A stretch of 28,349 nucleotides of DNA from Corynebacterium kroppenstedtii (GTDB lineage Bacteria > Actinomycetota > Actinomycetes > Mycobacteriales > Mycobacteriaceae). The position numbers were made by a program, and so were the translations under genes. The stretch covers positions 1 through 28,349 of the forward strand of contig NZ_QFRA01000044.1 of NCBI RefSeq assembly GCF_003243515.1. Reading direction: 5' to 3'. Below are positions 7,889 through 17,103 of the stretch, in pieces (position 1 is the stretch's first letter; every line of letters begins with the position of its first letter). Below the pieces are notes generated by a model, which worked only from the letters and a program-made list of their open reading frames with translations, made no database searches and had not been told where the DNA came from.

Positions 7889-9145
7889 TTAAACAGTTGC
7901 ATCGTCGCGTGACGAGTCCACGCGATTAAAACGAGTGAGCTGCGTGACGTGCTGAGGACCGAGCTCCTCAATGCTGGTCACCTGCAACAACTTCATGGTT
8001 CGTTCAATTTGCGACCGCAAAATTTCGATAGTCCGGTCTACCCCGGCGCGGCCACCCGCCATCAGACCGTAGAGGTAAGCACGCCCAATCAGGGTGAAGT
8101 CCGCACCCAAGGCCAGCGCGGCGACGATATCGGCACCATTCATGACGCCGGTGTCCACCATGATCTCCACGTCCTTGCCGACTTCGCGGGCAACCTCGGG
8201 GAGCAGCAAGAATGGCACCGGAGCGCGGTCGAGCTGGCGTCCGCCGTGGTTCGATAACACAATGGCGTCGACACCAAGATCGGCGAGCTTCTTGGAGTCC
8301 TCAAGGTTCTGGACACCCTTGACGGCGAGCTTGCCGGGCCACATCTCACGAATTGTCTTCAAGTCATCGAAGCTGATCGTGGGGTCCATGGCGTTATTGA
8401 GCAGTTCGCCCACGGTACCGCCGGTCGAGCTCAAGGAGGCGAACTCCAGCGGAGGCGTCGTTAAGAAGTCAATCCACCACCAAGGGCGCGGGATCGCGTC
8501 AAGGACGGTCTTTACCGTCAACTGTGGAGGAATGGAGAAACCATGACGAACATCGCGCATACGGTTGCCGGCCACCGGTGTATCGACGGTAAAGAACAAG
8601 GTATCGAAACCGGCTTGTGCTGCGCGTTCAACCAGTCCGTAGGAGATTTCGCGCTTGCGCATCACATACAACTGGAACCAGTTTCGTCCCGTGGGGTTGG
8701 TGGCCTTCACGTCTTCAATCGAGGTGGTGCCCAATGTCGACAGGCAGAAAGGAATACCTGCAGCCCCCGCTGCACCTGCGCCCGCGACCTCCCCTTCGGT
8801 CTGCATGAGGCGGGTGAACCCCGTCGGAGCGATGCCGAATGGCAGGGAGGATGGTCCGCCGAGAATCGAGGTGCTCATATCAATCTCGGAAGCATCCTTG
8901 AGAATGGATGGGTGGAATTCCACGTCCTCAAATGCTTGACGAGCGCGGGCGATAGAAATCTCCTCTTCTGCGGCCCCATCCGTGTAATCGAACGCCGATG
9001 CTGGAGTGCGACGCTTTGCAATCTTTCGCAAGTCATAAATCGTCAAAGCGTTGCCCAAACGGCGCTTCTTCATATTCAGCTCGGGCTTCTTAAAATGCAG
9101 ATATTCCCTAACTTCTCTCGGATTTGGGAACTGACGCTGAACCAC
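7889..9145 (-). CDS. lldD: FMN-dependent L-lactate dehydrogenase (quinone)
   Basis: Oxidises L-lactate to pyruvate and passes electrons to the respiratory quinone pool; a peripheral membrane enzyme of the alpha-hydroxyacid oxidase family. It has 418 residues, the usual size. Family marks include FDYTDGAAE (52-60), PFGIAPTGF (102-110), the FMN-phosphate/active-site stretch SNHGGRQLD (298-306) with catalytic His300 and Arg303, Lys276, and MVDTGVMNGADI followed by GRAYLYGL. The GTG start at 9145 has AGGAG 5 bases upstream. It is paired with lctP, as in other corynebacteria, where the lactate regulator LldR controls the operon. Confidence 0.93.
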   Translation of the reverse strand: MVQRQFPNPREVREYLHFKKPELNMKKRRLGNALTIYDLRKIAKRRTPASAFDYTDGAAEEEISIARARQAFEDVEFHPSILKDASEIDMSTSILGGPSSLPFGIAPTGFTRLMQTEGEVAGAGAAGAAGIPFCLSTLGTTSIEDVKATNPTGRNWFQLYVMRKREISYGLVERAAQAGFDTLFFTVDTPVAGNRMRDVRHGFSIPPQLTVKTVLDAIPRPWWWIDFLTTPPLEFASLSSTGGTVGELLNNAMDPTISFDDLKTIREMWPGKLAVKGVQNLEDSKKLADLGVDAIVLSNHGGRQLDRAPVPFLLLPEVAREVGKDVEIMVDTGVMNGADIVAALALGADFTLIGRAYLYGLMAGGRAGVDRTIEILRSQIERTMKLLQVTSIEELGPQHVTQLTRFNRVDSSRDDATV

Positions 9146-9699
9146 GTGGACTCCTATTCACAGGACTTAAAGATAGACACGCGCACAACTCACGAACCTG
9201 ACGAGGCGTTACCGCAGCACAAGCCCGCAGCAAGCAGGTCAGGCACACAAGGTTGCGCTAACACCATTGAGTCTAGACAATCGTCGAATACTTTAACAAT
9301 AAGTAACCATGCCGGGTAGACTAACGGTATTAGTCATAAAATCCACACCAAGTCTGTCCATAATTAATTAACAAGGCTGACCATTTAGCAGCTTGAGATT
9401 CCCCGTAGGCATATCCAGGTTAATAGTAGACGACACCGAGACTAAGAAAGACGCGATTGCCTATAAGGTCACACTGACCATATGCAAGATTGTATTGTGA
9501 ATAACATAGGTAAGATAGGCGACAGAATAAACACCTAGGAAAGCTCCTAGCATAGTTGAATATGTGGGCTGATAAATCCATATTGTCTTAAGCTCCGCCC
9601 TCGCGAGCAGAACTATAGTGTCGAGTTTGTCTTCCAGTTAGCGATCGGATATCCCAGGTGTTATACTCATAGCGTTTCGTACAAGATTCTACGTAAGGA
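9146..9699. other. AT-rich intergenic region with palindrome GGTCA-CAC-TGACC
   Basis: No gene is supported in these 554 bases, which carry the promoter of lldD on one strand and of the secreted-protein gene on the other. At 9468-9480 there is a perfect 5-bp inverted repeat with a 3-base spacer, GGTCA-CAC-TGACC, a plausible operator for a GntR-type regulator such as LldR, though spacing differs from the C. glutamicum LldR motif as I recall it. TATACT at 9662-9667 is a good -10 candidate for the gene at 9700. Confidence 0.35.
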
Positions 9700-10199
9700 A
9701 TGCTTCTACGAAGAAGACCACACTTTTTGGAGTTGTGTTCACCACTGTAGCAGCCCTCTCTACGCCGGCGTTCGCATCTGCCACCACGCCGACGACTCAA
9801 ATACAGATCAAGGCTCACGCCGCTGGTGAACAGGCTTCGCTTGGTGCAGCTGGTGCAACAGCAGTTGCCTCCGCTCTTGCCACTGCAGAAGATGATGATT
9901 CGGATGGCTTTATCGATGTAGCTATCACGGGTGATGGATCATTTTCTATTGCTCCAGGTCAGATGCAAATTACAAATGGCCAGGGGAAGGCTATTGCTTC
10001 GTCAACAGAACTGACAGAGCGCAACCCAGACACAAACCAATATATTCGCGACATTAAAAGCCCTGAGACTATCGAAGCGGGAGCAACAAAACACTTCCGC
10101 TTTGAATTCCCAGGTAGCGACTCACTTGGCGATGCCGGAAACCTCAGCGTCCTCAATAATAGTAATGGGAAGATGGTAGCTGCCTGGCATATTTACTAG
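9700..10199 (+). CDS. Secreted protein of unknown function with a damaged start
   Basis: The reading frame from 9642 to 10199 encodes a Sec signal peptide (ASTKKTTLFGVVFTTVAALS, then TPAFA) and an exported domain of about 135 residues rich in Ala, Asp and Ser (AEDDDSDGFIDVAITGDGS). No ATG, GTG or TTG precedes the signal peptide in that frame. The ATG at 9700 is one base out of register: adding one G (ATGG) would give MASTKKTT and a 166-residue protein. A GTG at 9735 would remove half the signal peptide. AAGGA touches the ATG with no spacer, so the start stays uncertain. A hairpin follows at 10213. No family is recognised. Confidence 0.55.
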
Positions 10200-10212
10200 C
10201 GCTAGCTAAACC

Positions 10213-10243
10213 GTTCTTTTCCCAGCCTAGCTGAGAAAAGAAC
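10213..10243. terminator. Hairpin after the secreted-protein gene
   Basis: GTTCTTTTC (10213-10221) pairs perfectly with GAAAAGAAC (10235-10243). It lies 14 bases after the stop at 10199 and is followed by A-rich sequence, so the U tract would form only on the minus strand. It probably still ends or stabilises the transcript. Confidence 0.5.
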
Positions 10244-10767
10244 AAAAATTGTCAATAGCCCCAGGATGATGAGAAATAATCAGAAGATCCTTAATGTTTC
10301 TCCATCACACTGGGGTTGACTTTTTATCTATTATTTTTTGTACGCAACCTTAAATATTCTCTTATTGAAAATTATTTTTTACTTTTACATATAACAATAT
10401 TAGTGTTGGTCAAAAACCCGTATACCGTAAACCCCAATAGGGAACTAGTTAATGTTACAACGTGCGCAGGTCTTTATCCACTCTCAGAGTCAGGCGCGGG
10501 CGAACTCACTGCTTTTGAGAGTGACATCTAACATCTCTAATCCCTCTTCAGAGTTGTTGTCACAGATAACGATGAAAGAATGCTTGCACACTAGATCTTA
10601 GAGATCTTTAGAGGCTGGACCCTGCGAGCGAAGCCCTGTACTGCACCTAACAGCCTGAAAATCCCCCTCTCTGGGGGTCTTAGTCAATTTTGGCCTCGTA
10701 ACTAGTTGTGGGCGAATAGTATGTTATGTTAACCTTTGTAACACTGTCAACACTCTGGAAGGTTAGA
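10244..10767. other. AT-rich intergenic region before the bacteriocin island
   Basis: There is no gene I can support. An AT-rich stretch (about 10310-10400) and TATGTT boxes near 10720-10730 suggest promoter sequence for the bacteriocin operon. Composition changes abruptly from the neighbouring metabolic genes, which hints at horizontal acquisition of the island. Confidence 0.35.
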
Positions 10768-10779
10768 ATGGGTAACCTT
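10759..10779 (+). promoter_or_regulatory. Inverted repeat AAGGTTA/TAACCTT around the bacteriocin start codon
   Basis: AAGGTTA (10759-10765), which includes the ribosome binding site, pairs with TAACCTT (10773-10779), with the ATG at 10768 in the loop. A second TAACCTT (10730-10736) upstream could pair with the same AAGGTTA. The arrangement could mask the start, or act as an operator. It is not a DtxR box, because the spacer is 7 rather than 3 bases. Confidence 0.4.
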
Positions 10780-11054
10780 AAAAACTCACAGCAGCTGGAG
10801 GGGCCTTTGTGCTCATCGCATCAGTGGGGACTGCTATGGCAGAACCACGAGATGGTGGCGATTGGGATCACAGAAACTCAGGCGGACGGGTATGGTCCAA
10901 CTACTGGCACCCTTCTGTTAACCATGGATCGTCAGTACAAGGACATGAATACGTAGATTCCGGATGCCAACCACGAGGCGTGTGGGCGCGGGCGCAAACG
11001 CATTCAAAGTGGAATCCATTTGGTAAGGACGGATCCTACTACCGGTTCTGCTAG
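10768..11054 (+). pseudogene. Lactococcin-972-family bacteriocin precursor 1, frameshifted in the leader
   Basis: The mature region begins near EPRDGGDWDHRNSGGRVWSN and continues with SVQGHEYVDSGC, GVWARAQ and YYRFC, the pattern of lactococcin 972 bacteriocins, which are Sec-exported and, in the prototype, act on lipid II at the septum. The ATG at 10768 is preceded by GGAAGG. The leader and mature parts are in different frames: adding one A to the AAAAA run (10780-10784) gives MGNLKKLTAAGG, then a hydrophobic core and a TAMA cleavage site, 95 residues in all. It is first in a four-gene bacteriocin unit. Two cysteines are present, one after DSG and one at the C-terminus. Confidence 0.75.
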
Positions 11055-11071
11055 AGGTTTACTGACCAACA

Positions 11072-13153
11072 ATGAAAGTCTCGAACGCTCGTACGGCAAT
11101 ACGTCACCGAAATCATTTAATTGTTTCCGGAACACACCTGACTCGCAGTGCTCTAGTTCTTGCAATCATCTTTGGGGCGATTCTAGGTTTTTGGGCCAGC
11201 TCAACAAGTGAACACTCTGAAATTCCAGGTGTGAAATCAGTAGTCCAGATCCAATCGTGGACACAAAATAGCCATAAAGCAGATCTACATACTGAACAGC
11301 TCCTCGGGGATCTTAGCGAGATTGCCGCTGATCATAAAGCGGAAATTTTAGTCGAGATCCCCACACTTAAAGGTCGAACTGTTTACGCTGCAGGACACAA
11401 CGCTAACAGGTGGCAACAGGAAGGCTACCGAAGTCTACCTGGAAGCCCCTCCGTCGAAGTCCAACCGCTAAACAAATTACCCCACGGCGATTATCGCCAA
11501 ATGTTCGAGCTCACTGGAGGAAAGGACTTCCTCCATGCTATTACATCCTATTTGGATGACCATGGGGTGCAATACCTGATTCCCCAAAACCAACAATGGA
11601 CATTCTTGTTGGAGGGCACGGCACTAGGTAAATTATCCACACTTACGATAGGTGTCGGCTTCGCACTTTCTTTCATTGGTATTGTACTTAATTCCCATGC
11701 AGAGGCAGTACGTAGGTTACATGGCATAGGGATCATAGGACGTGTAAAAGCGGAGGTTTTCACAGCAGGTCGGAATGTTATCCCCGTGACCATCGCTACT
11801 GTTGTCGCAGTAGATGTTACACTTTGGATCTGTTCAAACACTGCATCCGTGCAGCAATTAGCACTCTTCCAAGCAATGTTTATCGGAGTAGCGCTTGTTG
11901 CTTGCATTGTGGCGATTTTCTTTGGACTCATTATGTTGAAAATCGCTTCCGTTGTTCAGCTTCTAAAAGGAAAACTACCCGTAAAATCTGTCCTTTTCAG
12001 TATGTTCACGCTCCGTCTGGGTGCTTGCATTGCCGTCGCTTCGTTTTGTATCGCAGCATTGAACTACTCAACAGAATGGAATCGACAAGATAATGAAGTA
12101 GCTGGATGGCAAAATAGTTCTCCAGCCTTCGGATTAACACTCAGTGGCGCGCGGGATTTATAAGACATACACGAAACCAGTAGCCAACTAGCGGACCGTC
12201 TACGTAATCTATCAGCAAAAGGTCGCTTGCTCTACGCACAATATAGAGATTCTGGAATGACACCAGGAAGCGACATCGATAAGGCTTCAGTGGTTTACAA
12301 CACCGCAGCCGCAGAGCAATCACTTAGCGGTGAAATACGGAATAGCTTCGAAATACATCGTAACGACACGCAAACCGTAGTGTTCATTCCAGACGACCTA
12401 CCTTCTACAACGAACATCGATAAGCAGGTAGCATCACTTACCGAGCACCCCACGGTAAAAAAAGTTACCTACCGATCCAGCTCCTCGAGTGCACGCACAT
12501 GGGAAGTGGGTATCGATGAATGGATGAATCGAGCTAAAGTGCCTGATCCTATCGTCGTTATCATGCCTAACTCTAACCTAAACCTTTCCGACCGGAACCT
12601 CGTCGCCGGGGTCACCCAGCTCGACGTGCTTCTACGCTCCTACGAGGACTTCCATCAACTCCAAAACAACGAATCGGTGGGAAGCTTTGTGCGATCAGCT
12701 GTCCCCATGAGCCAAACTTGGTCTCAACATCACCAAGCCATGGGGAGAATCCTTTGGGTATACATCGGAGGGCTCGTAGTCTCAGTCCTACTGTGTATAC
12801 TCTCTTCCTTTGCTGTATGGGCAAGCTTCATCAAAGTATTCCACCAGAGAATTCGGGTAGCCTACCTCCACGCACGATGGCTTTTTTCTCCGACTATGAC
12901 GGCTCTAATAGCGGAAGCTGCCGTCGGCTTCTGGATACTTCACTTCTTAAATCAACGTGCCCAGACCGCACAAGCCTGGGAAAGAGGGGGCTCTGCAGAA
13001 GGTACCGCAGAACCGGCAATGATTGCACTATTTCAAGTTCCCAACGCTGCATGGTGGGTAGCCATAACGTTATTCTTCGCTACCAGCATCTTCACCAGCA
13101 CTTTTCTTCTACGAAGACAAGCCCTTCAACAGTTAGTGCTAACAAGGAGATAG
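11072..13153 (+). pseudogene. Bacteriocin-associated integral membrane protein (putative immunity), split by an in-frame stop
   Basis: The TIGR01654-type protein that accompanies lactococcin-972 bacteriocins; thought to take part in immunity or export with the ABC ATPase. One frame covers 694 codons, interrupted only by TAA at 12161-12163 (codon 364). The sequence on both sides reads as protein. The N-terminal membrane segment is at about residues 23-43, a large extracytoplasmic domain follows, and then come three or more membrane segments (around 11635-11960), a second extracytoplasmic stretch, and membrane segments near 12760-12830, 12880-12950 and 13050-13110. The layout resembles FtsX/MacB-like permeases: two halves each with an outer domain. 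The ABC ATPase gene follows after 7 bases. No second start with a good ribosome binding site is evident after the stop. Confidence 0.7.
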
Positions 13154-13160
13154 ATTCTAA

Positions 13161-13809
13161 ATGAACAGTAAAATTTCAGCTGTTAATCTATCCAAGTCTG
13201 TAGGTAACAAAAACTCGCCGCGCTGGCTTTGGAAGCAATTAAGTTTTGATATCTCAGCTGGTGAATTAGTAAGCATTTCCGGCCCTTCCGGAAGCGGAAA
13301 GTCAACCTTACTCAATTGCCTCGGGCTATTGGAAAAGCCTGATTCCGGAGAAATATTTATAAACGGTAATGCATTCGCATCAGCTTCGAACAGACATCGA
13401 ATGTCTGCACGCCGGAAACACGTAGGATACCTTTTCCAAGACTACGCTCTTATCGATAACGAAACTGTACGCCGCAATGTTTCACTTTCCAGTCAAAAAA
13501 GGGAAACAGCTAAAAAACGATATAACAAAAACTCTGATGAAAGTCGGATTAAGTGATAGGGAATCCGATCATGTATATCAACTCAGTGGGGGTGAACAAC
13601 AACGCGTAGCTATTGCAAGGCTGTTAGTTCGCAAACCAGAAGTCATTCTGGCAGATGAGCCAACAGCATCTCTCGATAGAGAGAATGCAACATTAGTACT
13701 CACTCATATGCGCTCGATGTGTGACCAAGGGGCAGCAGTAGTCTTAGTGAGTCATGATCCGTGGATTATTTCTCAAACCGACCGAACAATTCATCTGGGA
13801 GAAAAATAA
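13161..13809 (+). pseudogene. Bacteriocin-export ABC transporter ATPase (lactococcin-972 group), frameshifted
   Basis: An ATPase of the MacB/LolD-like group that pairs with the preceding membrane protein. Walker A is GPSGSGKST (about 13281-13307) and the Q loop follows (VGYLFQDYAL), both in the first frame, which ends at 13556. The signature QLSGGEQQRVAIARLL, Walker B VILADEP and switch VLVSHD are in the next frame, which ends at 13809. Removing one A from the AAAAAA run at 13494-13499 joins them into 215 residues, the normal size. AAGGAG lies upstream of the ATG at 13161. The stop overlaps the next start as TAATG. Confidence 0.8.
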
Positions 13810-14126
13810 TGAAAAAGTCTAAAGCATTGTGGTCTGGGATAGTCGGAGCTGTGATACTAACCTGCGGAGGGGGATATATGGTCTTCGGAGGTTCTGAACA
13901 GGGATCACATACTGTCCATCCCGTAGAAGGAGGAGAATGGGATTATGGATCCTCAGGCGGACGTACTTGGTCCAATTTTCAACACGAAAAGTCACATAGC
14001 GCATCTACGCAAGGACATGAATTCGTGGACTCCGGCTGCGTAGCTGGGCACTCATGGGCACGCGCGGAAGCTCAGTCGCGCTGGCTATCAGCACTGGGGG
14101 ATAAACAAAACAAATCTGTGTGTTAA
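13809..14126 (+). CDS. Lactococcin-972-family bacteriocin precursor 2
   Basis: A 105-residue precursor, the only intact gene of the bacteriocin unit. A basic N-terminus (MKKSK) and a hydrophobic segment (about residues 7-26) are followed by the family region: GGEWDYGSSGGRTWSNF, STQGHEFVDSGC and HSWARAEAQ, ending in SVC. It resembles precursor 1 at GGxWD, SGGRxWSN, QGHE(Y/F)VDSGC and the C-terminal Cys. The leader has no clear Ala-x-Ala cleavage site, so it may be cut elsewhere or stay anchored. The ATG overlaps the ATPase stop (TAATG), so translation is coupled. Confidence 0.8.
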   Translation: MKKSKALWSGIVGAVILTCGGGYMVFGGSEQGSHTVHPVEGGEWDYGSSGGRTWSNFQHEKSHSASTQGHEFVDSGCVAGHSWARAEAQSRWLSALGDKQNKSVC

Positions 14127-14499
14127 AGGAAAACTTTTCACACCGCTCCTACAGATTCTCGCAGCCCCGAGAGCTTTTCAACGAAACCTAGCCCATCCCC
14201 TAAGCGCGGCGAGGTCCCTCTACATCGCGTTGTTATTGATCTCGCTTAAGGCCCTGGTTGGGCCGGAAAGGTCGCCACATACTGTGGTGGTACCGCGAAT
14301 ATCCCTGAAATCCACCAGAAGCTATCCTCAATAAGGAGCGAGCTAACTGAAACTCCTTCGCGTTATCTGGTTCTCACCCACTTTCAGTACCCAGTTCAAG
14401 AGCCTCAGCCAACAAGCCGCTTTGATCCTCATCTAGCTAGCATGGTCAACGCATAGGAAAACGTTGCAGCATAATAAATCGTCTTGGGTTTGGTTCCTG
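14127..14499. other. No recognisable gene between bacteriocin 2 and the IS remnant
   Basis: A short open stretch on the plus strand (about 14250-14456) matches nothing I know, and the sequence may be debris from the insertion event. No clear T-tailed terminator was seen after 14126. Confidence 0.3.
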
Positions 14500-15684
14500 T
14501 CTTGTCTCAGCAAGGTTTGGGCTTTGTGCCCAGAAAGTATTCGGTTGAGTGTAAGCAGAAGGTGGCCCATCACATCGTTGAGATGGTCTGCCTGGAGTTC
14601 TGCTCTCTGCACCGGGCCTGTGAGGGTTGTTGGTGAACTTTGTGGTGTATCTGAGCACACGGTGCGGGCCCGGTTCCGCGATAGTCTACAGCCTCGTGCC
14701 CACGCTGAACCGGCAAGCGGCGAGTCAATGGGATTCTCGAGACAGCGTCAGCTTTTTTTCGCAGCGGAACTCGACCGACCCACGACCACATGATCTCCTA
14801 CATTGATACCGACAAGGAACAGTGTGGAATCGAGGCTATCTGCCACATCCTCACACCAGGCAGATCGTGGATTCATCACCTCCCGCGGCTACCGCAAAGC
14901 CACCACGCGCGTGCTCAGTGCTAGAGCCTTAAGCGATAGCCTGCTCACCTGGATGATTCAACGAGTTCACGCGGACGAAAAATTTTTCCTAGTCTACGGT
15001 ATCCGTAAGATGTGGCATGCGATGAATCGTGAAGGCTTTCACATTGGCCGTGACAAGTCTGCCTGTCTTATGAACCTGCCAGGAGTGTTGGAGGTCGGCG
15101 CTGTGGGCGGTCACGCAGTGATAACGATTAGCTCGAAAGTACCAGATCACCGACTAGTCCTGGTACAACGGAACTTCCGTGCCCAAGCCTCTGGGCGTGT
15201 CTGGGTTGTTGGCATTACCTATGTTCGCCCCTTGTCAGGATTTGCGTACACCGCGTTTGTTGTTGTCAGCCGGATAAATTGGTGGTGGTGCCATATGCTT
15301 ACCGATGCGTTGGGGCCTTGGAGCAAGGTCTCACAACTGCTGGACGAATTCGTGGGGCCCAGTTAGTTCATTATAGTGATTGGGGTGGTCAGCATGTGTC
15401 GTTGAAAATACTGCACTGGCTTGGCTGAATCCGGGATTCGACCGAGTGTGGGGGCCGTTGGTGGTTCATATGACAACGCGCTAGCTGAAATAGTCAACGG
15501 TCTCTACAAAGCCGATCTTATTCACGCGCAAGGCCCGTGGACCTCGGCGGCAGTCGGGTTGGCCACCTTGCGGTGGGTTCATTGGTGGAACACTAAACGC
15601 CTTCATGAGGTATTGGACTATGTCATCCCACAGGAAGGTAGAAACCGGTGTTTTCTCGCCGAGCCCATCAACACAGGATCGTAA
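14500..15684 (+). pseudogene. Decayed IS3-family transposase (OrfA and OrfB)
   Basis: OrfA-like helix-turn-helix sequence starts around 14528 (PRKYSVECKQKVAHHIVEMV) and continues in another frame as GELCGVSEHTVRARFRDS, with ELDRPT at its end. OrfB starts at ATG 14791 (MISYIDTDKEQCGIEAIC) and shifts frame before GFITSRGYRKATTR and VYGIRKMWHAMNREG. It then covers VQRNFRAQASGRVWVVGITYV, HYSDWGGQHVS and GGSYDNALAEIVNG, ending at 15684. Of the DDE triad, the first Asp is Gly (VVGITYV, normally ADITYV), while the second Asp and the Glu are present. There are several frameshifts and stops, so the element is dead. I could not find terminal inverted repeats. Confidence 0.8.
14500..15684 (+). mobile_element. 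Remnant of an IS3-family insertion sequence
   Basis: Extent is taken from the transposase remnant only; the true ends are not visible. It marks the right border of the bacteriocin island. Confidence 0.6.
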
Positions 15685-16497
15685 AAGAAGGGGAACACAA
15701 CCCAGAACGCTGCAGTGCAAGGGACTAAACTTTAGTGCCTCTCTTAGAGATAAAAACGGTTTGTTGTTTACGGTCTGACTCGTTACTTTGTGTGTATCCC
15801 CGATAACGAGGATAGCCACTGATCCCAGTACGGCTTACTTATCCTATAGCTTTCATAAACCCAGGGCATTGGCACCAAGCACCAAAACGTTCGATAACAG
15901 CCGACAGAAACACAACCAAAGCCTATATCCAAGCCACTTTATAACGTGGGTGCGCGCAACGTGTACCACCACACCAACGACGGGAACAACAACATACCCA
16001 TCTCAAATCACCATGCCACCGAAACAAACCATGGACAAATCCCTCGGTCTAAACACCGACAAACCTCAATACCACGCCTGACCCGTACACCGTTGAAGAC
16101 AACAACACTTCCGACAAACCATTGCCACAACCCAAAACCAAACTCGCAGACGTTGCCCACCAATTTCAACAACATGACACCACACTCGTTGACACCGACC
16201 AACACACACTGACCGACCCCTAGATACCCCTTCAAACCTACCCAATGTCCCACACTCACCAACACCGAACCAAACACTTGACAACAGCATAAGAACACCC
16301 CTTTTCAAAAGTTCGCCCGAGAGCAAAGTATGGAAGAACGGAAATTCTCGAAGCTTTGTATCAGCGATTGCCATCGCGGTGTAGGAAGAAGAGCCTAAAA
16401 AGATCCGAGGGTAAGCAACGATGGTGAAGAAGGGTGACACGCACTCTAAAACGGCAAGAGCCAGTCTATTCACCACGAATCGTTTACTGTATTTTCT
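15685..16497. other. Gene-poor stretch with a strongly A/C-rich strand
   Basis: No supported gene. From about 15930 to 16290 the plus strand is dominated by A and C with few G (many CAAC, ACCA and CACA steps), unlike any neighbour. Short plus-strand open stretches there give Thr/Pro/Asn/His-rich peptides; one runs to a stop near 16223. This may be the remnant of a gene for a low-complexity protein. From 16300 to 16497 the sequence returns to normal composition. Confidence 0.35.
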
Positions 16498-17007
16498 ATG
16501 TCTTTGTCTCAATTCGACGCCAACGCGAACCCCTCTCCTACTTATAGGATGTACAAAAAGATGTCCCGACGGCGAGGTGGCAAGGGCCTGTTCTCGGCCG
16601 CAGTGTCCCTCAAAGCTCCATACTTTTCCACCGTACTGCCGCAGCTACAGGAAATGCGACCTGGCTATGCCGAGGTCAAGGTACCAAAGTGGTGGTTGGT
16701 CAACAACCACATTAAAACTTTCCATGTGATCGCTGCGTGCAACGCCGCCGAATTCGCCATGGGTATGTTGGCGGAAGCCTCACTGCCCAATACGCACCGC
16801 TGGCTACCGAAGGGCATGCGGACCGAATATCGGACAAAGTCGACGGGCGGATTAATTGCTCGCGCCAGCGCTAAACTACCGGATTTTTCTTCAATCACCC
16901 GCGAATCAGGTGGACAAACTGTCACGGTAACTATTCACTTCGAGGATGCAGCAGGCAACGAACCGATCTACGTAGAAATCGATATCTGGGTCACCATGAA
17001 GAAATAA
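16498..17007 (+). CDS. DUF4442 hotdog-fold protein (PaaI-like thioesterase superfamily)
   Basis: A 169-residue protein matching the DUF4442 pattern: RPGYAEVKVPKWW, NNHIKTFHVIAACNAAEF, AEASLPNTHRWLPKGM and RTEYRTKSTGG, then a VTVTIHFEDAAGNE strand. This hotdog fold is related to acyl-CoA thioesterases; the physiological substrate is unknown. There is no ribosome binding site before the ATG at 16498, so it may be translated leaderless, which is common in actinobacteria. It converges with the right-hand operon, with 96 bases between the stops. Confidence 0.75.
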   Translation: MSLSQFDANANPSPTYRMYKKMSRRRGGKGLFSAAVSLKAPYFSTVLPQLQEMRPGYAEVKVPKWWLVNNHIKTFHVIAACNAAEFAMGMLAEASLPNTHRWLPKGMRTEYRTKSTGGLIARASAKLPDFSSITRESGGQTVTVTIHFEDAAGNEPIYVEIDIWVTMKK

Positions 17008-17103
17008 TGGCGGGAACGATCACGTGTGTGCAATATGAAAAACACTGACGCATAGCCCGACTATCAATCCGCCAAAGCAGCCACCAGCCTGATAAATCAG
17101 AGG

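Noticed and set aside
8543..9319. 258-residue plus-strand open frame opposite lldD
   Set aside because: A shadow of the lldD gene, whose own frame is fully supported by motifs.
10316..10531. 71-residue open frame in the AT-rich region
   Set aside because: It begins with TTG without a ribosome binding site, has no recognisable protein features, and its hydrophobic start follows from T-rich sequence.
10757..10781. DtxR-like box at the bacteriocin start
   Set aside because: The half-sites AAGGTTA and TAACCTT are 7 bases apart, whereas the DtxR box has a 3-base centre.
15946..16212. 88-residue Thr/Asn/His-rich open frame
   Set aside because: Follows from the A/C-rich composition; neighbouring frames are equally open and there is no ribosome binding site.
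16066..16512. 148-residue minus-strand open frame
   Set aside because: Val/Gly/Cys-rich in its C-terminal half because it reads the complement of the A/C-rich block; no family features.
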